A stretch of 64,000 bases of DNA, taken from assembly GCA_011037195.1 (NCBI GenBank), contig JAAEAF010001106.1:59220-123219 (forward strand), given 5' to 3'. This document shows, one piece after another, positions 12,343 to 25,869 of the stretch. Every line of letters starts with the position of its first letter. Positions within the stretch are counted from its first letter, which is position 1. The notes under the pieces are model-generated. The model had not been told where the DNA came from. It did not search any database and saw only the letters and a program-made list of their open reading frames with translations. This stretch comes from Triatoma infestans. Taxonomy: Eukaryota; Arthropoda; Insecta; Hemiptera; Reduviidae. The position numbers and the translations under genes were made by a program.

Positions 12343-15300
12343 TTATTTATTATTTCCTATATCTGTACATGTTACAAATTCATAATCATGCGTTTTCCTT
12401 CGAATTTGTGGTATTAACAGTTTTTCATCTATATTTGTATTGTGTTTGGTACAGAGTAAGATTAAAATGCCAACACTTAAACTAACAATAATCCCGATTA
12501 CCATAAATAAATTATAAGATATTCTATATACATAAGGAACATCATCATCAAATATCACAGGTGTATCGTGAAGAAATCCTTTGGTAAAACTGAAATAAAA
12601 TAGTAACTGATTTATGTCATTATCAACATACAGTTTTATTAATAGAGAAATATTGATAATTACTTCATAACCGTTTGAGTTACATTGTGAATACAGCCTT
12701 CAATGCTGATTATTTTAGTTGTATATTTTATTTTACCAGAGGCTATTGCCCTCATATTGCCTAATGATAGCCACGTTGTTATTGACAGTCCTGCCAATGT
12801 TCCCATAATGACTCCCTGAAATATATAACTGTCTTATACATTAAGAAAACATGGAATTGTAGATAAATCATCACATATCTTGTGAATTTTGAAGGTGTAC
12901 GGTTTCATACTTTATAGCAAGCATTACAAACAGTGCCATGGTGCCAAATTTAATGGATTTACCTTTGTATTGGCATTTCGAAAAAACAAACCTAAAGTGA
13001 TAATAAAAAAAATTAGTCCCCCAGTAAGACCTAACAATGTTGTGGCCATCTGAAATAATTAAAAGATTTTATTATATTTTGTTGAAAATTATTCCATCCA
13101 AAAATTATTAATTGCGAGAAATTATTTATTCACTTGCAATAATCCAGCAGATGGATCCAATACAAAAATTCCACCATTAATAATTAAAGCAAGCAATATA
13201 ACTACCGATTTCATATATAGATTGGCCCGTGCATTGTTTATGGTGGAGGATGTGAAAGTTTTTACAAAATCTTCAAAAATTATTCCAGATAAACTGTTCA
13301 TTACGGTTGATAACGAGCTGTAACAATATTACATTAATGTTAAGAATCATAAAGAAAATAATTATGAAACAGTTTATCATTTCTAAGGACTATTTACTCA
13401 TATATTTCACCTTAAAGAAGCAGAGAGAAGTCCAGCCAAGAATAGCCCACTCAGACCTGGCAGATTTCTTCCGATTTTCAAAACATGGTACGTTAGTAAC
13501 TGATCTGCATCCTTCAGTTCCTAAGGAAATTATTTTATAAGTACTTTCATTTAATAATAAGAATATTATTTAGATGCCGAGAATCTAATTTTAGGCCCAA
13601 TGCAACTCGCCATTGAAACATTTGCACCTCATAAAGATAGTTTAACAAATTGTGATCAAACGGTGAATTATAATTTACTTTGTTTTGGCTTTATTTGAAT
13701 TCAAGATATTGCTGTAGAAATAGGGAAATAACCCTGTGGTTCTCCTGCGTACTCGCCGCCGGTGCTGGTAACCGGAATAGCGATTCGAAGAACTGGGCTA
13801 AAGGGAAAAACAAGATTGTATTGAGAGGGGGCCGATACAACTTAAAACGGTCTATTCAAAAGGAAGGTGGAGCTTAATTCTTTTTAATATAGTTTTATTT
13901 ATATTTATATATATTTATTTGTCAGTCTATGGAGTATTAGAAGGGGCATTACATAAAAGTCAATTAGTTTTGTGAGAGATGGGCCGACGATTCGTGTGTT
14001 AAGAACTGGCGACCTAGTCCAGCTCGCCGTAGTTCCTGCAGTTTTGAATGTCAATAAGACCGATTGTTGCTTAAGAGCATGTTACTGTTGATTGGGAGGA
14101 TGACCAGGTTACCATACTCTGTAAAACACTATCTATCAATGATGTATGATGAGCAGGTCTCCGAATGTGGAATATTAATGTTGAAAATAGTGAGGCCGTA
14201 ACTAATAGCCCGACAAAAGGACATGAGTACAGCACGATGCAGCCAACAGTAAACAATATCAGTAGTAGCACTTTCACAGCCGAGTTCTATTTAAATTTTC
14301 CAACCGAATCGATGTTACAATAAGCAAAACTAACTACTTGCACCGCTCAATTAGCCAAGCACCAGTCACATTCACCAATATCGTCACACTTCTTTGCAAT
14401 TAACCCTATATATTGCATACTAAGTGTACAATATGATATAAGTTATAAACTGTAAATTACCTTACTGAGAACTGGGTCGCAGTTATAATACGTTGTATAA
14501 ATCAGTAATCCTATAATGACCGACGATGCAAACGCTATAAAAAATGCTACAGCACTGCTGATTATTACACTGTAAAAAATGAAAACCAAACTGAAAAGAG
14601 AATGCAATTGTTTATTTTTTTAAAAAAAGTTTGATATCTATAGAACCTCTCATAAATTTGCATGTTATCCTCCAAAATTTAGATAAATTAGGGTCTTGCT
14701 TAGGAATCAAATTTAAATATGAATTATACGGTAAATTTACTAACATTTTTACTCTTTTATAAGTAGGTACTGATAAACAGCGCTGTATAACGCCTGCATT
14801 TGTACATACAAGCTGAAATGAGATTGAGAAACCAGCAATCCATAATAGCCATGAAGAATATCTTGAAAAAGGACTTGGATCGAAACTGTAAATTATAATT
14901 TTATTCTGTTAAATGGTCGAGAAAGGTATAATCATCTTGTTGGGTATAGTTACATAATAAAAACATTCAATTTCTACAATTTGACACAATCTCAATGTTT
15001 ACTCTTACAGCAGTGAGACGTTTCTTATCATTAGCTCAAGCAATCATGAATATTGTATGGCGGAATATTTTCGAACATCGATCTACACAATATTTACCAT
15101 CAATACACAATATTTATGTGAGCAATGAAGGCTCCAGCCAGAGTATATAGTGCACTCGGAACTACAAAATCTCCCTCTGCTTATTTGAAGAATTCCGAAT
15201 CTAAAGTACCATTTCCAGGTCTATTCACTTGGGAAATTCATATCTAAAACAGTTTAGAGTAAGATATATTTATATACGAATACTTTTTAGACACTCGGGA

Positions 15301-18300
15301 TTCTGCTTTCTGAACGATGGCCGCCAAACCATAAGGTATATTAGAACTACCTTTGGCTCCCCACTAAATTACAGATGCCAACATTTTCTAGTGCTGGCTT
15401 CTAAATTTGCACTGCCCCAAGAGGGGAAGCCGTTAACTTCTACAGCTTATTTTTGTTCTGACCTGCAGACTTTTGATTTTTGACAAGTATCCCATAAATA
15501 ATCACTGCCCCATGCGGGAAACCGTTAATATGCACAGTCTATTTTTGCTCAGAACGATGCAGGCATTTGACTTTAACCTTCAGATCTTTTGAAGTTCTCA
15601 GCTGCCTCAGACCCGGGAGGTTACTCCACGGGGGAGTACCCAAAATTTATCTCATTTCTAACCTTTTCCCAGAATGGATCGCTAATTCAAGAAAAGGGGT
15701 TCCGACCCAAAAGCGAGAGTTTCATCTCTTTCCTTGCCACATTTCCTGACTATTTAGTTAATCTCAATGCTAACTTGGCCTGGATATTTTTAGATAATTT
15801 AAGGATAATTCTGTTATTCTGGCTATTGCCAAACAGTTTTCGAACTATTAGCTTGAAATCAGCGTTTTAATGGCATCTTGACTTCTTATAGAATTAAATA
15901 TCCTGATTAGACTATTTCCATCGAGATTTAAAAGAAACAAATTCCAATTGCGTGGATTTCTTCTGGTAACCTTGACTACTAACTCTAAGAAAGTCCTTGG
16001 CTTACACCCCAGTGTTCGCTTATTATGAGAATAGTATCGCCCCTTTCGCCGATAATGTGACTTCACTCTATGTGAAGAGGTATGATATTGATGATATCCT
16101 TTCACTTTTGGATTCTAGAAATACATCCCAAGTTTTAACTGCTATTACACGAATTGCATTTATTTATTTTTCAACGCTACACAATCCTACGTTATCTACA
16201 ATATTAGCAATTGTTTTAATCACTGTAGAGCATTTAGTTTAAGAAGCACCTGTACAATGATATTCGCCCCTAATTTAAATACAATGGGTGCCAAAGTTGA
16301 TGATTTTTTAGACCCCAACCAAAATGTTTAGAATTTTTATGTGGTTTTAATAACTCAATACGTCGTAGGCATATTTTTGTAAAAGCAATATAACTTCGTA
16401 TTACTTAAAAAAATGAAGTCTTCCTCCTTCATTGGCAATATCTACTACTTTATTTACACCGCCCACATTTTGAATACTAATTATTATTATTGTAATAATT
16501 GAGCCGTACATAAACAATGCCTGTATGAAATCCGACCATACTACACCTCTTATTCCACCCTGAAAGAGAAAGGTTGTTGATATAAATATAAAACATTTAT
16601 CACAAAATAAATAAATAAATAAACAATTGCTTACCATGAGTGTGTAAATAGGGCATAACCAGCATACGATTGATGTTAATAGATAAAAAGGAATTGGGAT
16701 CACTGCAAGATAAAAAAGTATTAATATCTCTGATTTTAATAAGGTGCGCTGTAGATTATTGTTAGGAGAAAGCTTAGATTGCCTATTTAGTTACCTTTAG
16801 CCACTGCAGTGCATGATGAGTACATGATTAATACAGCGTATATAATCTGGAAATAAAAACTCTTGATTTAGAAACACGACTTGTAACAAAATATTTTGTA
16901 GGGACGGGAATAGCTAAGTTGGTTAGCGCATTGGACTCCCACGCGGAGATCACTAGTTCGAGCCCTTAGATGTTTTCCTTCTAGGAGCCTCTACTGCTCA
17001 CAGTCCGGTGACGGATAGGGTTGTATGTAACGAGAGAACACTATCCAGATGCAGGCAGTACACTGAGAAGTCTCCGGGCACCAATGACTATAAATGCTAA
17101 CGCGCCCGGAATTAAGAAAAAATAAATACTTTATAACAAAAAGATTAACCTCTTCTATTTAATATTTTAAAATTTCTATCTATAATTTATTATTTCAGTA
17201 TTTAATGTAATCTATTTATTTCAATACACCAGAACCGACAATTTATTGGTTAAAATTCCATTAATAAATTCCACTTTATTGGATTATATCCCATTATTTT
17301 AATAGAATCCTTCAGCCTCTGCAGGATTTACGTTACCTGCTAGCTCTGGGTGAACGTAATAAATTAATTTACCAACCCACATTGCATGTTCTCAAAAAAC
17401 ACTACTGTTCTCCTTATCTGTTCTGTGAATCATTAAGAAAGTAGTGTACTGTCACATGCCCAATATTCCATGGTTATAACAGTTCCATTATGACAATTTT
17501 TGCTTGCATTATAATTAAATATTTCATTCCCCAACTCTTCGTTTCCATATCCGTAGGAAATCCTAATTTGACCATTACTATTATCACTCACATATTAAGT
17601 AGTTCCTTCCAAATCAGAGAATCACCCCAGAACACAGATCTATTATTACAATTACGAGTAACCATTAACACTGTTTCTAATTTTGTTAATACAGAATTAG
17701 TTATTATTATTCATGTTTTCAGTATCAATTAACACTACAGCTTATTGTAAAATTAATAATATATAATATATATAATATAATATAATCTTATGGCTGCGGA
17801 TTTACACTGACGGTTCATCATTGGGGCCCAGCTCGATCTCTGCTTGGGACTCGCAAGCAGCGATCTCGGCTGTCATTAGCTCGACCCCTCATGACTCCCA
17901 GGATGTTCAGTACTGCCAGGTCAGGATTCACCAATTGATAGCTCGTGGAATTTACGTACTATTGCAGTGGATTCCTGGGCATTGCGGAATCCTCGGTAAT
18001 GAAGAGACAGGATAGCGGGTGAGGTCTGAACAGCCGACCGCTACACTTACATTAAGTACAGCCAAGCACCTGATAGATTTCACTATTCAGAGGTCCACCC
18101 AAGAGAGATACCGCGGACGGCAGGAAAACAGTGGGTCCAGTTATTGTCACAGAACGGACGAATCCCACCTACACTACCCCGCAGAGTGTCCGTGGCCTGT
18201 TTCAGACTGATGACTGGCCACGATTACCTGCAAAAACATTTACATCGCGTCTGTCCAATATGCCTTCAGGATGACATGTCCGCAGATCACCTTGACGCTT

Positions 18301-19633
18301 GTCCAGAATAAGCGGACATTAGATCTCTCTTTAATGATGAGGATAACCTCTATTACCGATTATCAATTTTATATTGGGCCGCGTGACATAAAATGGCTGA
18401 ATAGCCTAAGTAAAAATGGCATAAGGAAATATGTATATATAATAATTAAATGTTCCTCCATGCAATTTATACTGTAATAAACGATTAAAAAAATTACCTG
18501 GGCAATTGTATAAATAGCAGACCCCAGTAAACGTGAAGCTTTATTGAATCGCTTTTCAAGATACTGAAATACAAACACTTACAATATAATTAGACTAAAG
18601 CAAAACTAGTGCAGTACAAAAGCAATAAAATTAAAATATTAAACGTACAATATCGTAACAACAAAATTAAAATATTAAAGCCTTCCAATTCTAGATTGCG
18701 CCCTTTATTAACTATTAGAAATGGTAAAAAAAAGGTGATTTCATCTTCAGTTTCTTATCTAGAGTGTTTATATATATATATATAAACACTCTAGATAAGT
18801 ATACATTAATACATAGAGATACTCTAGATAAAATACATTGATACACTCTAGATATACATATATACATTAATATATATATATGAATGGGTTTAAATAAGAG
18901 AAAGTGTAGATAAATAGGAAAGTTTTGTATTAATCAGCTATTTGAATATTAATGTGAAAATTTTACTAACCTCAAAATAAGAAGAGTACTTTAATTCATA
19001 AAATACTGGAATGTAAAAGAAATATAAGATAACAAAACCAGCTAAAACTCCAAAAGGAAAGAAAAGCAATTGAAGACCATAATAGTATGATTCTCTGGCC
19101 ATAGAAACAATACCTATGCTTGAAACTGTGCTGAAATAGATTAAAACAAAATATTTTTTATTTGTTACTAGTAAAAAGTTATTATTATTAGCTTAAAGCA
19201 GGTTAGTTAGAAATACATCTTACAGCAGCAAGATTCAAAGTTCTGAACCCTAATATTTAAATAAACATTTAACCTTAAGTTTAAATGACTATTAAACAAT
19301 AATAGTGGTGACTACAGCAATAAGATTGGCAATATTCGAAAGGTTTTGAATTTTGTAATATGATCTTTATTAACGGAGATTAAAGATTAGAAGTGTTTTC
19401 AGTTTACGTATTGTTGAAAGAAATTTTAGACTTTAAATAAGTAAATAATACCTTGCCATGTTGGATAGAATTAGAGGTATCACAGGTATATTCCTTCCAC
19501 CAAATAAATATTCCTCGACTGTATTAGACTTGTTCTTCCTAATACCATGGTAAAGTCCAAAGCCCGTAGACAATATTAACATTAATATAAATATTGTATA
19601 ATCTACCCAGCTCATTTCGACTGCTTCCTGCAT
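12343..19633 (-). CDS. SLC5-family sodium:solute symporter, tandem copy B (complete)
   Basis: A complete 13-exon gene, predicted 570 aa, in the range of SLC5 transporters. Exons in transcript order: 19452-19633, 18971-19130, 18498-18563, 16795-16846, 16635-16702, 16405-16559, 14745-14885, 14461-14569, 13411-13520, 13134-13317, 12963-13049, 12664-12815 and 12343-12589. Lengths and phases match copy D exactly, all junctions are GT-AG, and there is no internal stop. Marks include VEEYLFGGRNIPVIPLILSN, GGIRGVVWSDFIQAL, TNAGVIQRCLSVPT, the SSLSTVMNSLSG helix and a conserved cytosolic tail ending CTDIGNNK. Hydrophobic segments fit the roughly 13-helix SSF fold. It probably moves a small organic solute with sodium, but the substrate is unknown. 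Intron 3 carries a SINE and a LINE fragment, intron 2 a perfect palindrome. It is the cleanest functional candidate with copy D. Confidence 0.94.
15540..16250 (-). pseudogene. Decayed LINE fragment (RNase H region) in copy B intron
   Basis: Counterpart of the copy A relic. The minus frame 15848-16105 contains a NLDGNSLIRIFNSIRSQDAI-like stretch that corresponds to the S-D-S-Q-A-A-I-x-A-L region of LINE RNase H, now degenerate. The homologous intron position in all four genes shows it is ancestral to the array. Confidence 0.55.
16900..17130 (+). mobile_element. tRNA-derived SINE (family 1) in copy B intron 3
   Basis: Same insertion as 7570-7807 in copy A. The head includes GGTTAGCGCATTGGACTCCC and the body GTCCGGTGACGGATAGGG. 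Part of the region after the B-box is deleted relative to the other copies. Confidence 0.8.
17786..18440 (+). pseudogene. Jockey-type LINE 3' fragment with RNase H, copy B only
   Basis: The plus-strand frame reads IYTDGS, then DSQAAISAVI, then LQWIPGHCGILGNEE, the ordered motifs of a LINE RNase H domain with catalytic Asp, Asp and His. It is followed by a CPICLQDD-MSADHLDACPE zinc-knuckle-like C-terminus. Stops and frameshifts (first at about 18013) make it dead. It is 5'-truncated and sits just after an AT-rich run (17757-17785). Copies A, C and D lack it here, so it inserted after copy B arose. Confidence 0.85.
18754..18799. repeat. 46-bp perfect palindrome in copy B intron 2
   Basis: The two 23-base halves, beginning CTTATCTAGAGTG, are exact reverse complements with a TA-rich centre. 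Further partial copies of ACTCTAGATA follow at 18820-18856. The aligned introns of A and C lack the palindrome, so it arose locally. Confidence 0.95.
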
Positions 19634-20639
19634 TTTTAATAACTGGACAAAATTAAATAAGTTTAGAAATATTAATAAACTCACTTCTGTAAGAAATTTA
19701 GTGCTAATGAAAGATTCTGAACTGTTAGTTCCCAAAAACATTCCTAAAAAATATAAAAATTTTGATAAAACAAATTCAATTAAAAAGGAATGCAACAATT
19801 ACATTATTAATTTACAGTATTTTTATAATTGTTACAATTATTTGGAATATTGAATAAATCAAATAAATTATTGTTGAACGACTTGAAGAGATTCTTGTAC
19901 TAATAAATAAAATAATTTATTTAAAAAAGGCATTGGTGCGTATGAAAAGTAAATTGATTTCTGGCGAGCGTTATATTTTGAGTAAAGAAATCAGTATCGT
20001 CTACCATTTATTCGGAACCCAATCTTTGAATAATTACAGTTATTGTTTAGAAACTCATATAAGACATGTTATACTAAAAGTCTTTAATTTTTGTTTACAA
20101 ATTAAATAACTTTTTCAAAATTTGAAATGGATTAATAAATAATTCAAATAAAGGACTAGTTATGAACAGTAACACCTTGCGTCTGACTGACTATAAAGAG
20201 AGTATTAAATATGATTTCTGAGCCGGTTTCTTTACTATTTGTTATGTTGTAATTTTGAACAATAAATCTTAGGGCAAAGGACTTGGCAAACAGCCAGGGC
20301 CTGGCTAAGATTTTTATTTGTGATTTCAGAACACCATACGTGAGTTTACTTTGTACTCGAGAAAAATGTACTTAAAATGTTAAGTAGAAAAATATTTAAG
20401 AGCAATGTAGTCTGGATATAGAATTAATTACATTTGAGAGCAAATATAACTCAAAAGTTGAGTAGTAAATGGAGCTTGAGTACAAAAATTTGGAGTTTAA
20501 ATTGAGTAGTTTCTTTTACTGGAGAAAGCGGAAGTAAAGTGTTAAGTTTTCAAGATCGATTTTTTCGTTGGTATTTTTAATGAATAGTATGTGTGTTTGT
20601 GCGAACAATATATCTCAAAGAGTTATCTTCCTTAAATAT

Positions 20640-20960
20640 ACACGACGCCCTTCTAGGTAAAAAAATACGATCTATTACCCGTCAACGAAAACGAGTACAG
20701 TCTCTTTTATTTGGACCAAGTGCTTCTCATAGTCCACACAGTGCGACTAGCCGATCAGATTTAGTCTGGCACGATAAGACCAGAGATCGGGTAATTCTAA
20801 TTGATGTCACCACGTCAGATGCCACTAACATGCACCGGGCATATATATACAGATAAAATTAAGATATAGACCGCTCGCGACCGAGATATGTGCCCTTTGG
20901 ACGGGAGGTTTCCAATTTGATCCCCCTATTCTATTGGGTTCGACCCAGGCCCTTCATCGC
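20640..20960 (+). pseudogene. LINE ORF2 C-terminal remnant, B-C spacer
   Basis: Sister of 11033-11390. It shows SRSDLVWHDKTRDRVILIDV followed by a frameshift after the HRAYIYR segment. Same relative position upstream of copy B. Confidence 0.55.
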
Positions 20961-21143
20961 TTGGGGTGGGTGGGACTAAGCAAGAGCCTAATGTAAGAAA
21001 TTCAGCTAACAGTGGTGCTGCACTGCCGTAGAATAGTTTGAAGGTCCTGCAATATGAGTGCCCACACTGCCCTTTACGCCTTCTTTATTATATACAATTG
21101 ACAGGACCTAATTGAAATATAACCGGGAACATTATCTACCGGT

Positions 21144-21360
21144 TGGGGCGGGTGTTGGTGTATTGGTTATGAGCATGGACTTGTAAGTGGGAGGACCCCA
21201 GTTCGAGTCCAGCGTATAACTAAATTTTATATTTGTTTAAAAAAAATGTTAATAGTAAAGTAGGTGCTTCCGTCCCCGTCCACGACACCTAATTTGGTAG
21301 TTGGGACGTTAAGCCCGCCTAAAAAACTAGGCATTACTTTACTTTACTTTACTTTTTTTT
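21144..21360 (+). mobile_element. tRNA-derived SINE (family 2) with 12-bp target duplication
   Basis: A perfect target duplication TTATCTACCGGT flanks it (21132-21143 and 21361-21372). The head has a B-box GTTCGAGTCC after GGACTTGTAAGTGGGAGG; the body includes AAGTAGGTGCTTCCG and GACGTTAAGCCCGCC; the tail is (CTTTA)n then T. A truncated sister lies at 43123-43293. It is a different family from the SINE shared by A, B and C. Confidence 0.9.
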
Positions 21361-21372
21361 TTATCTACCGGT

Positions 21373-22130
21373 AAATATCAATATCACTTATGCTGAGGAG
21401 TAAAGAATAACAATAACACTGTTGAGCGACCGGTCAGATTCTGGACCCTATAACAATATTAATTAGCCACTTGTTCACTCTAGGATTAAATTCTTCTTCA
21501 CTTATTAAAGAGTTTTAAAATAAATTAATGTCAATTACTCACAATTAGTCGATGCACTTCAAGCTAATTTAAAAAAAAAAGTGTTCAATTATTTATTGTG
21601 AGTTAGTTTTGGTGAAAAAAACTGAAATTAGACACATAAAACTAAACATGATCACAGAGCAGTATCAAACACATCTATACACAAATGTTATTTAACCCTT
21701 TCAAATGTTATGGGGCTTGTCGTCTGTTATTGGCTGTCTTTTGGACTGCAATGAAAATATATTCAAATGATTAAATGCCAGATGTGCTAATCAATATGCA
21801 TCCCTCCCACCACTGTATTAAAGTTAGAAGCCACTGAATAAAAATTTGCAAATTTTAAGAGAATAAGAAAATGGAAGTAAACAATCAACATCTGGATAAA
21901 CTTAGTGGATCATTGTATTTATTATATGATGAAATATTTGTTGTGAACAGAGTGTTGTTTGTTTGCGGAGTTGATTGTAGCTCCTTTTCAGTGTTTGCTT
22001 TGTGTTTAATAAATGTAACAATCTACTGAGGTTTATTTAACAATACTGCCAAATTCTCATATTTGCTTATCATAATTATAATCGTTTAATGCGATACAGG
22101 AAACTTCTTTTTGTTCATAAACTTTTTAAA
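21373..22130. other. B-C spacer, no gene seen
   Basis: Homologous to the A-B spacer (11490-12200) and to part of the C-D spacer (36866-37310). No coding or RNA feature recognised. Confidence 0.55.
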
Positions 22131-22985
22131 CTGAGGTCCTAATTTTTCGAACCACTTCAGGTATTCATCAGATAAATTTGCCCTGTAAACTGCATTACTG
22201 AAAAAGGTTGCTCGCAGATACACATTGCTCACAAATAATGGAAATATATGTACAAGCAAATTGCTTAGAACTTGGAAAGTCGGTCAAGTTTCTTCCCTTG
22301 TATTTACTTTTAATTTCATCATTTGCGTGAAGATCAGTAATTTCCATTTGAAATTATTTACCGACATTTGCAACGCCACAGTAAAATGGATTTTTAAATA
22401 GCCCAATTTCCTTTGCATTGGCATTCACATCACCAAATTCTAGTTTTAAATCTGTTGTGACTGAATTTACAAATGAGAAAAGAAATTACCAGAAGAAGGA
22501 AATTTACTTCGTTCATAATAATCCTACTAAGCGCGGCAAATGAGCAAAACTATAATTTTCCACTTGGTTTTTGGGAAGTATAAACTTTATTCTGAATATC
22601 TTGATATGAAGGAAATATTACAATTTAAAGTTTCGGTCTGCATCTTGAAATTCAAATAGTTTATGTAATTCACCAAATCCGCAAAAAAATACATTTTCCG
22701 AAATCACTCGGTATCTGATGGAGCAGTTCTAATATTATTCGCTAAGAAACACATAAATTTAATCCTAAGCTGAAAGAACTTTTCTGAGCTAAGCCTTGCA
22801 ACTGCTGTGTAATATGACAAATCACCATCTCATAATAAATTTCCTCGAGAAAATACAAAAACTGGCCAAGTAAGATGGATTCACTAATAGAACAACAGAT
22901 TTCAAGACATATTACAAAGCAACCGTTTTCCACAAAGTGCTTGTTGGTGGATAATGTAGTACAGAAATGCTCCTTCAATCTCATA
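22130..22985 (-). pseudogene. hAT-type transposase relic (C-terminal part)
   Basis: The minus-strand translation of 22130-22460 keeps EFGDVNANAKEIGLF, MEITDLHANDEIKSKYKG and YLRATFFSNAVYRANLSDEY, with interruptions. This is the layout of the hAT dimerisation domain in the ZBED/GTF2I-repeat-like transposase group. The frame 22742-22984 upstream (minus) may be its N-terminal continuation. No terminal repeats were located. Found only in the B-C spacer. Confidence 0.65.
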
Positions 22986-23039
22986 TACTTTTGTGAATTG
23001 TCTAACCAAATCCCCCATTATTCCAGATTTAACTTGGAA

Positions 23040-23720
23040 TACTAACTACAAAAATATATTGCCCTCACCAGTCCTGTCTGTTTAATAGACTTTGGCGTCT
23101 AGAGAGAAACATCTGGGTGACCTTTGAAAGCACCCACCAGTTAATGTACCCTCGCAAGCTCTGTCTTTTTGATTAGACTTATCACTTCTGAGAGGGACGC
23201 TTGAGTAATGCTTGCAGAAAAAATCCAAAGAGGAGAAATCTCAGCCACACAAACTCTTCAAACCAGCAGAGTATGCTGTATTATATCCAGTACTTATTGC
23301 AGATTCCTCCTACTGCTATATGCAACTATTTCTGTTAAAGAAGAAAAGAAACTTCCCCGCCTTGAAAGTACGCTGCTTTAACCAAGAGTCTTCTCGTGCC
23401 CTCTTCGATGTTGATGGTGAAAAAAGCCGTAACAAAATCTGCGGAGAATGCTCCGTATTAAACTGCAGCCGAATCTGTTACATACCATACACGTTCAAGG
23501 TCTTGCTAACACTTATGTATAACACTTTACCAAATCTGGGGTTTAAATCTTGGACCACCCCTCCATAGCATCTCTTTCTTCAGTAAGGCTAAACTAGCCC
23601 CACTCTATCAAACTTCCTTCTAAGCACACCTGAGGTGGCCTTAGGAAGGCGGAAGTCCACCAGTACCATTTTGATTACCATGTCATGGATCAGAGGAGGC
23701 GAAACGTAGGTCCCTACACC
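23040..23720 (-). pseudogene. LINE endonuclease (APE-type) relic, B-C spacer
   Basis: A strongly decayed counterpart of 37310-37960, where the endonuclease motifs are clearer. Many frameshifts. The shared position in the B-C and C-D spacers shows that the spacer was duplicated with the LINE already inside. Confidence 0.5.
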
Positions 23721-24316
23721 GCTTTCATAGAAGCCAGCAGATGCCACTCTCATCAGGCTTGGAAAACAGGCAGGCTCTGCCTCTGCAGGGGGATAGCATT
23801 TTTTTGTAGGGTCTTATACCTGAAGTTGAATTGTCCCAACAAAAATGGGGACAAACTGAGCATGGCTATCCTTATGGCCATTTTCTTGATAACTAGGCCA
23901 GAAGAGATAACCATTCAGTTAACTGATCAATACCGATTGACGGTTTTTAGCCAAATTGTTAATTTTATACTTTTGTATTCACTAGGCTCTAATTTTTGAC
24001 CTTGAATGATCAAACTATTGTCATCTAATACCTCATCCGAATTCCTGTACTTGTACGTGTGGACAAAGTACATCTTAAGAATAAATCCAGATTGTCTACT
24101 CACTACAATCTCCAAATCAGGATAAAAAGAAAAGATATAAAACATTAAAACTAGCAATAATTCAGATTTCAAGGCGAACATTTGCAACATTTACACTTAA
24201 GTACTCAAGACTGTCATTAGTTAATAATATATCAATAGTTGTAATTAAACAAAATATAAAGTTAAGGGAGCTTATTACTGAGTTGAGTTGTTAGGGAAAT
24301 TTAGTAACAAGATATT

Positions 24317-24396
24317 TTTTTTTTTTTTATTTAAGGCGTCTCAACATCTGTGGTCATTTGCGCCCGGAGCCTTCTCAGTGCACTGCCGGCCTCCGG
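24317..24396 (-). mobile_element. 5'-truncated SINE (family 1) with 14-bp target duplication
   Basis: Only the 3' part of the SINE is present, in minus orientation (poly-T, then TTAAGGCG...GGCCTCCGG on the plus strand). An exact duplication AGTAACAAGATATT flanks it at 24303-24316 and 24397-24410. The matching sites downstream of copies B (about 12262-12275) and D (about 38864-38880) are empty. Confidence 0.95.
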
Positions 24397-25869
24397 AGTA
24401 ACAAGATATTCATTTTTTTTTTTTTTTTTTTTTAAATTTCTTTCACCTTTAATGACAAAATATATTTAGAAAAATAAAACAAAACCTTTATTTATTATTT
24501 CCTATATCTGTACATGTTACAAATTCATAATCATGCGTTTTCCTTCGAAGTTGTGGTATTAACAGTTTTTCATCTATATTTTTATAGTGTTTGGTACAGA
24601 GTAAGATTAAAATACCAACACTAAAACTAGCAATAATTCCAATTGCCATAAATAAATTATAAGATATTCTATATACATAAGGAAAATCATCATCAAATAT
24701 CACAGGTGTATCGTGAAGAAATCCTTTGGTAAAACTGAAATAAAATAATTATTGATTTACGTCAATATCAACATAAAGTTTTATTAATAGAGAAATATTA
24801 ATAATTACTTCTGAAATATGTGAGTTACGTTGTGAATACAGCCTTCAATGCTGATTATTTTAGTTGTATATTTTATTTTACCAGAGGCTATTGCCCTCAA
24901 CTGCCTAATGATAGCCACGTTGTTATTGACAGTCCTGCCAATGTTCCTATAATGACTCCCTGAAATATATAACTGGCATATGCATTAAGCAATCATAGCA
25001 TTGTAGATAAATAATCAAATATCTTAATAATTAAATTAAATATAATTGCCTTTGTATTAGCCTTACGGACAAACAAACCGAAAGAGATAATAAAAAATAT
25101 TAATCCTCCAGTAAGACCTAACAATGTTGTGGTCATCTGAAATAATTAAATATTTTTATTATTTTGTTGAAAATTATTTCATCCAAAAATTAATTGCAAA
25201 TCATTTATTCACTTGAAATAATCCAGCAGATGGATCCAATACTAAAATTCCACCATTAATAATTAAAGCAAGCAATATAACTATTGATTTCATATATAGA
25301 TTAGCCCGTGCATTGTTTAAGGTAGAGGATGTGAAAGTTCTTACAAAATCTTCAAAAATAATTCCAGATAAACTGTTCATTATGGTTGATAATGAGCTGT
25401 AACATAGTACATAAAAATTAAGAGTTATAAAAAAAAATAATGATACAGCTTGTCATTTCTAAGGAAGACTATTTTCATATTATTTACCTTAAAGAAGCAG
25501 AGAGAAGTCCAGCCAAGAATAACCCACTCAGACCTGGCAGATTTCTTCCAATTTTCAAAACATGGTACGTTAGTAACTGATCTGCATCCTTCAGTTCCTA
25601 AAGGAATTATTTTATAAGTACTTTCATTTAATAATAAGAATATTAATAGATGCAGACAATCTAATTTTTGGCCCCATCCAACTCTCCATTGAAATTTTTG
25701 CTCTCTATATAATGATTGTTTAACAAATTGTAATCAAACAGTGAATTTAGCTTCAGTTTTCGCATTATTTGATTTCTTGATACTACTGTAGTAATGGGAA
25801 ATAAGCTTGTGGCTTGATTCTTTTTAAAATAGTTGTCTTTATATTTTATATATATATGTCTGTCTATAT

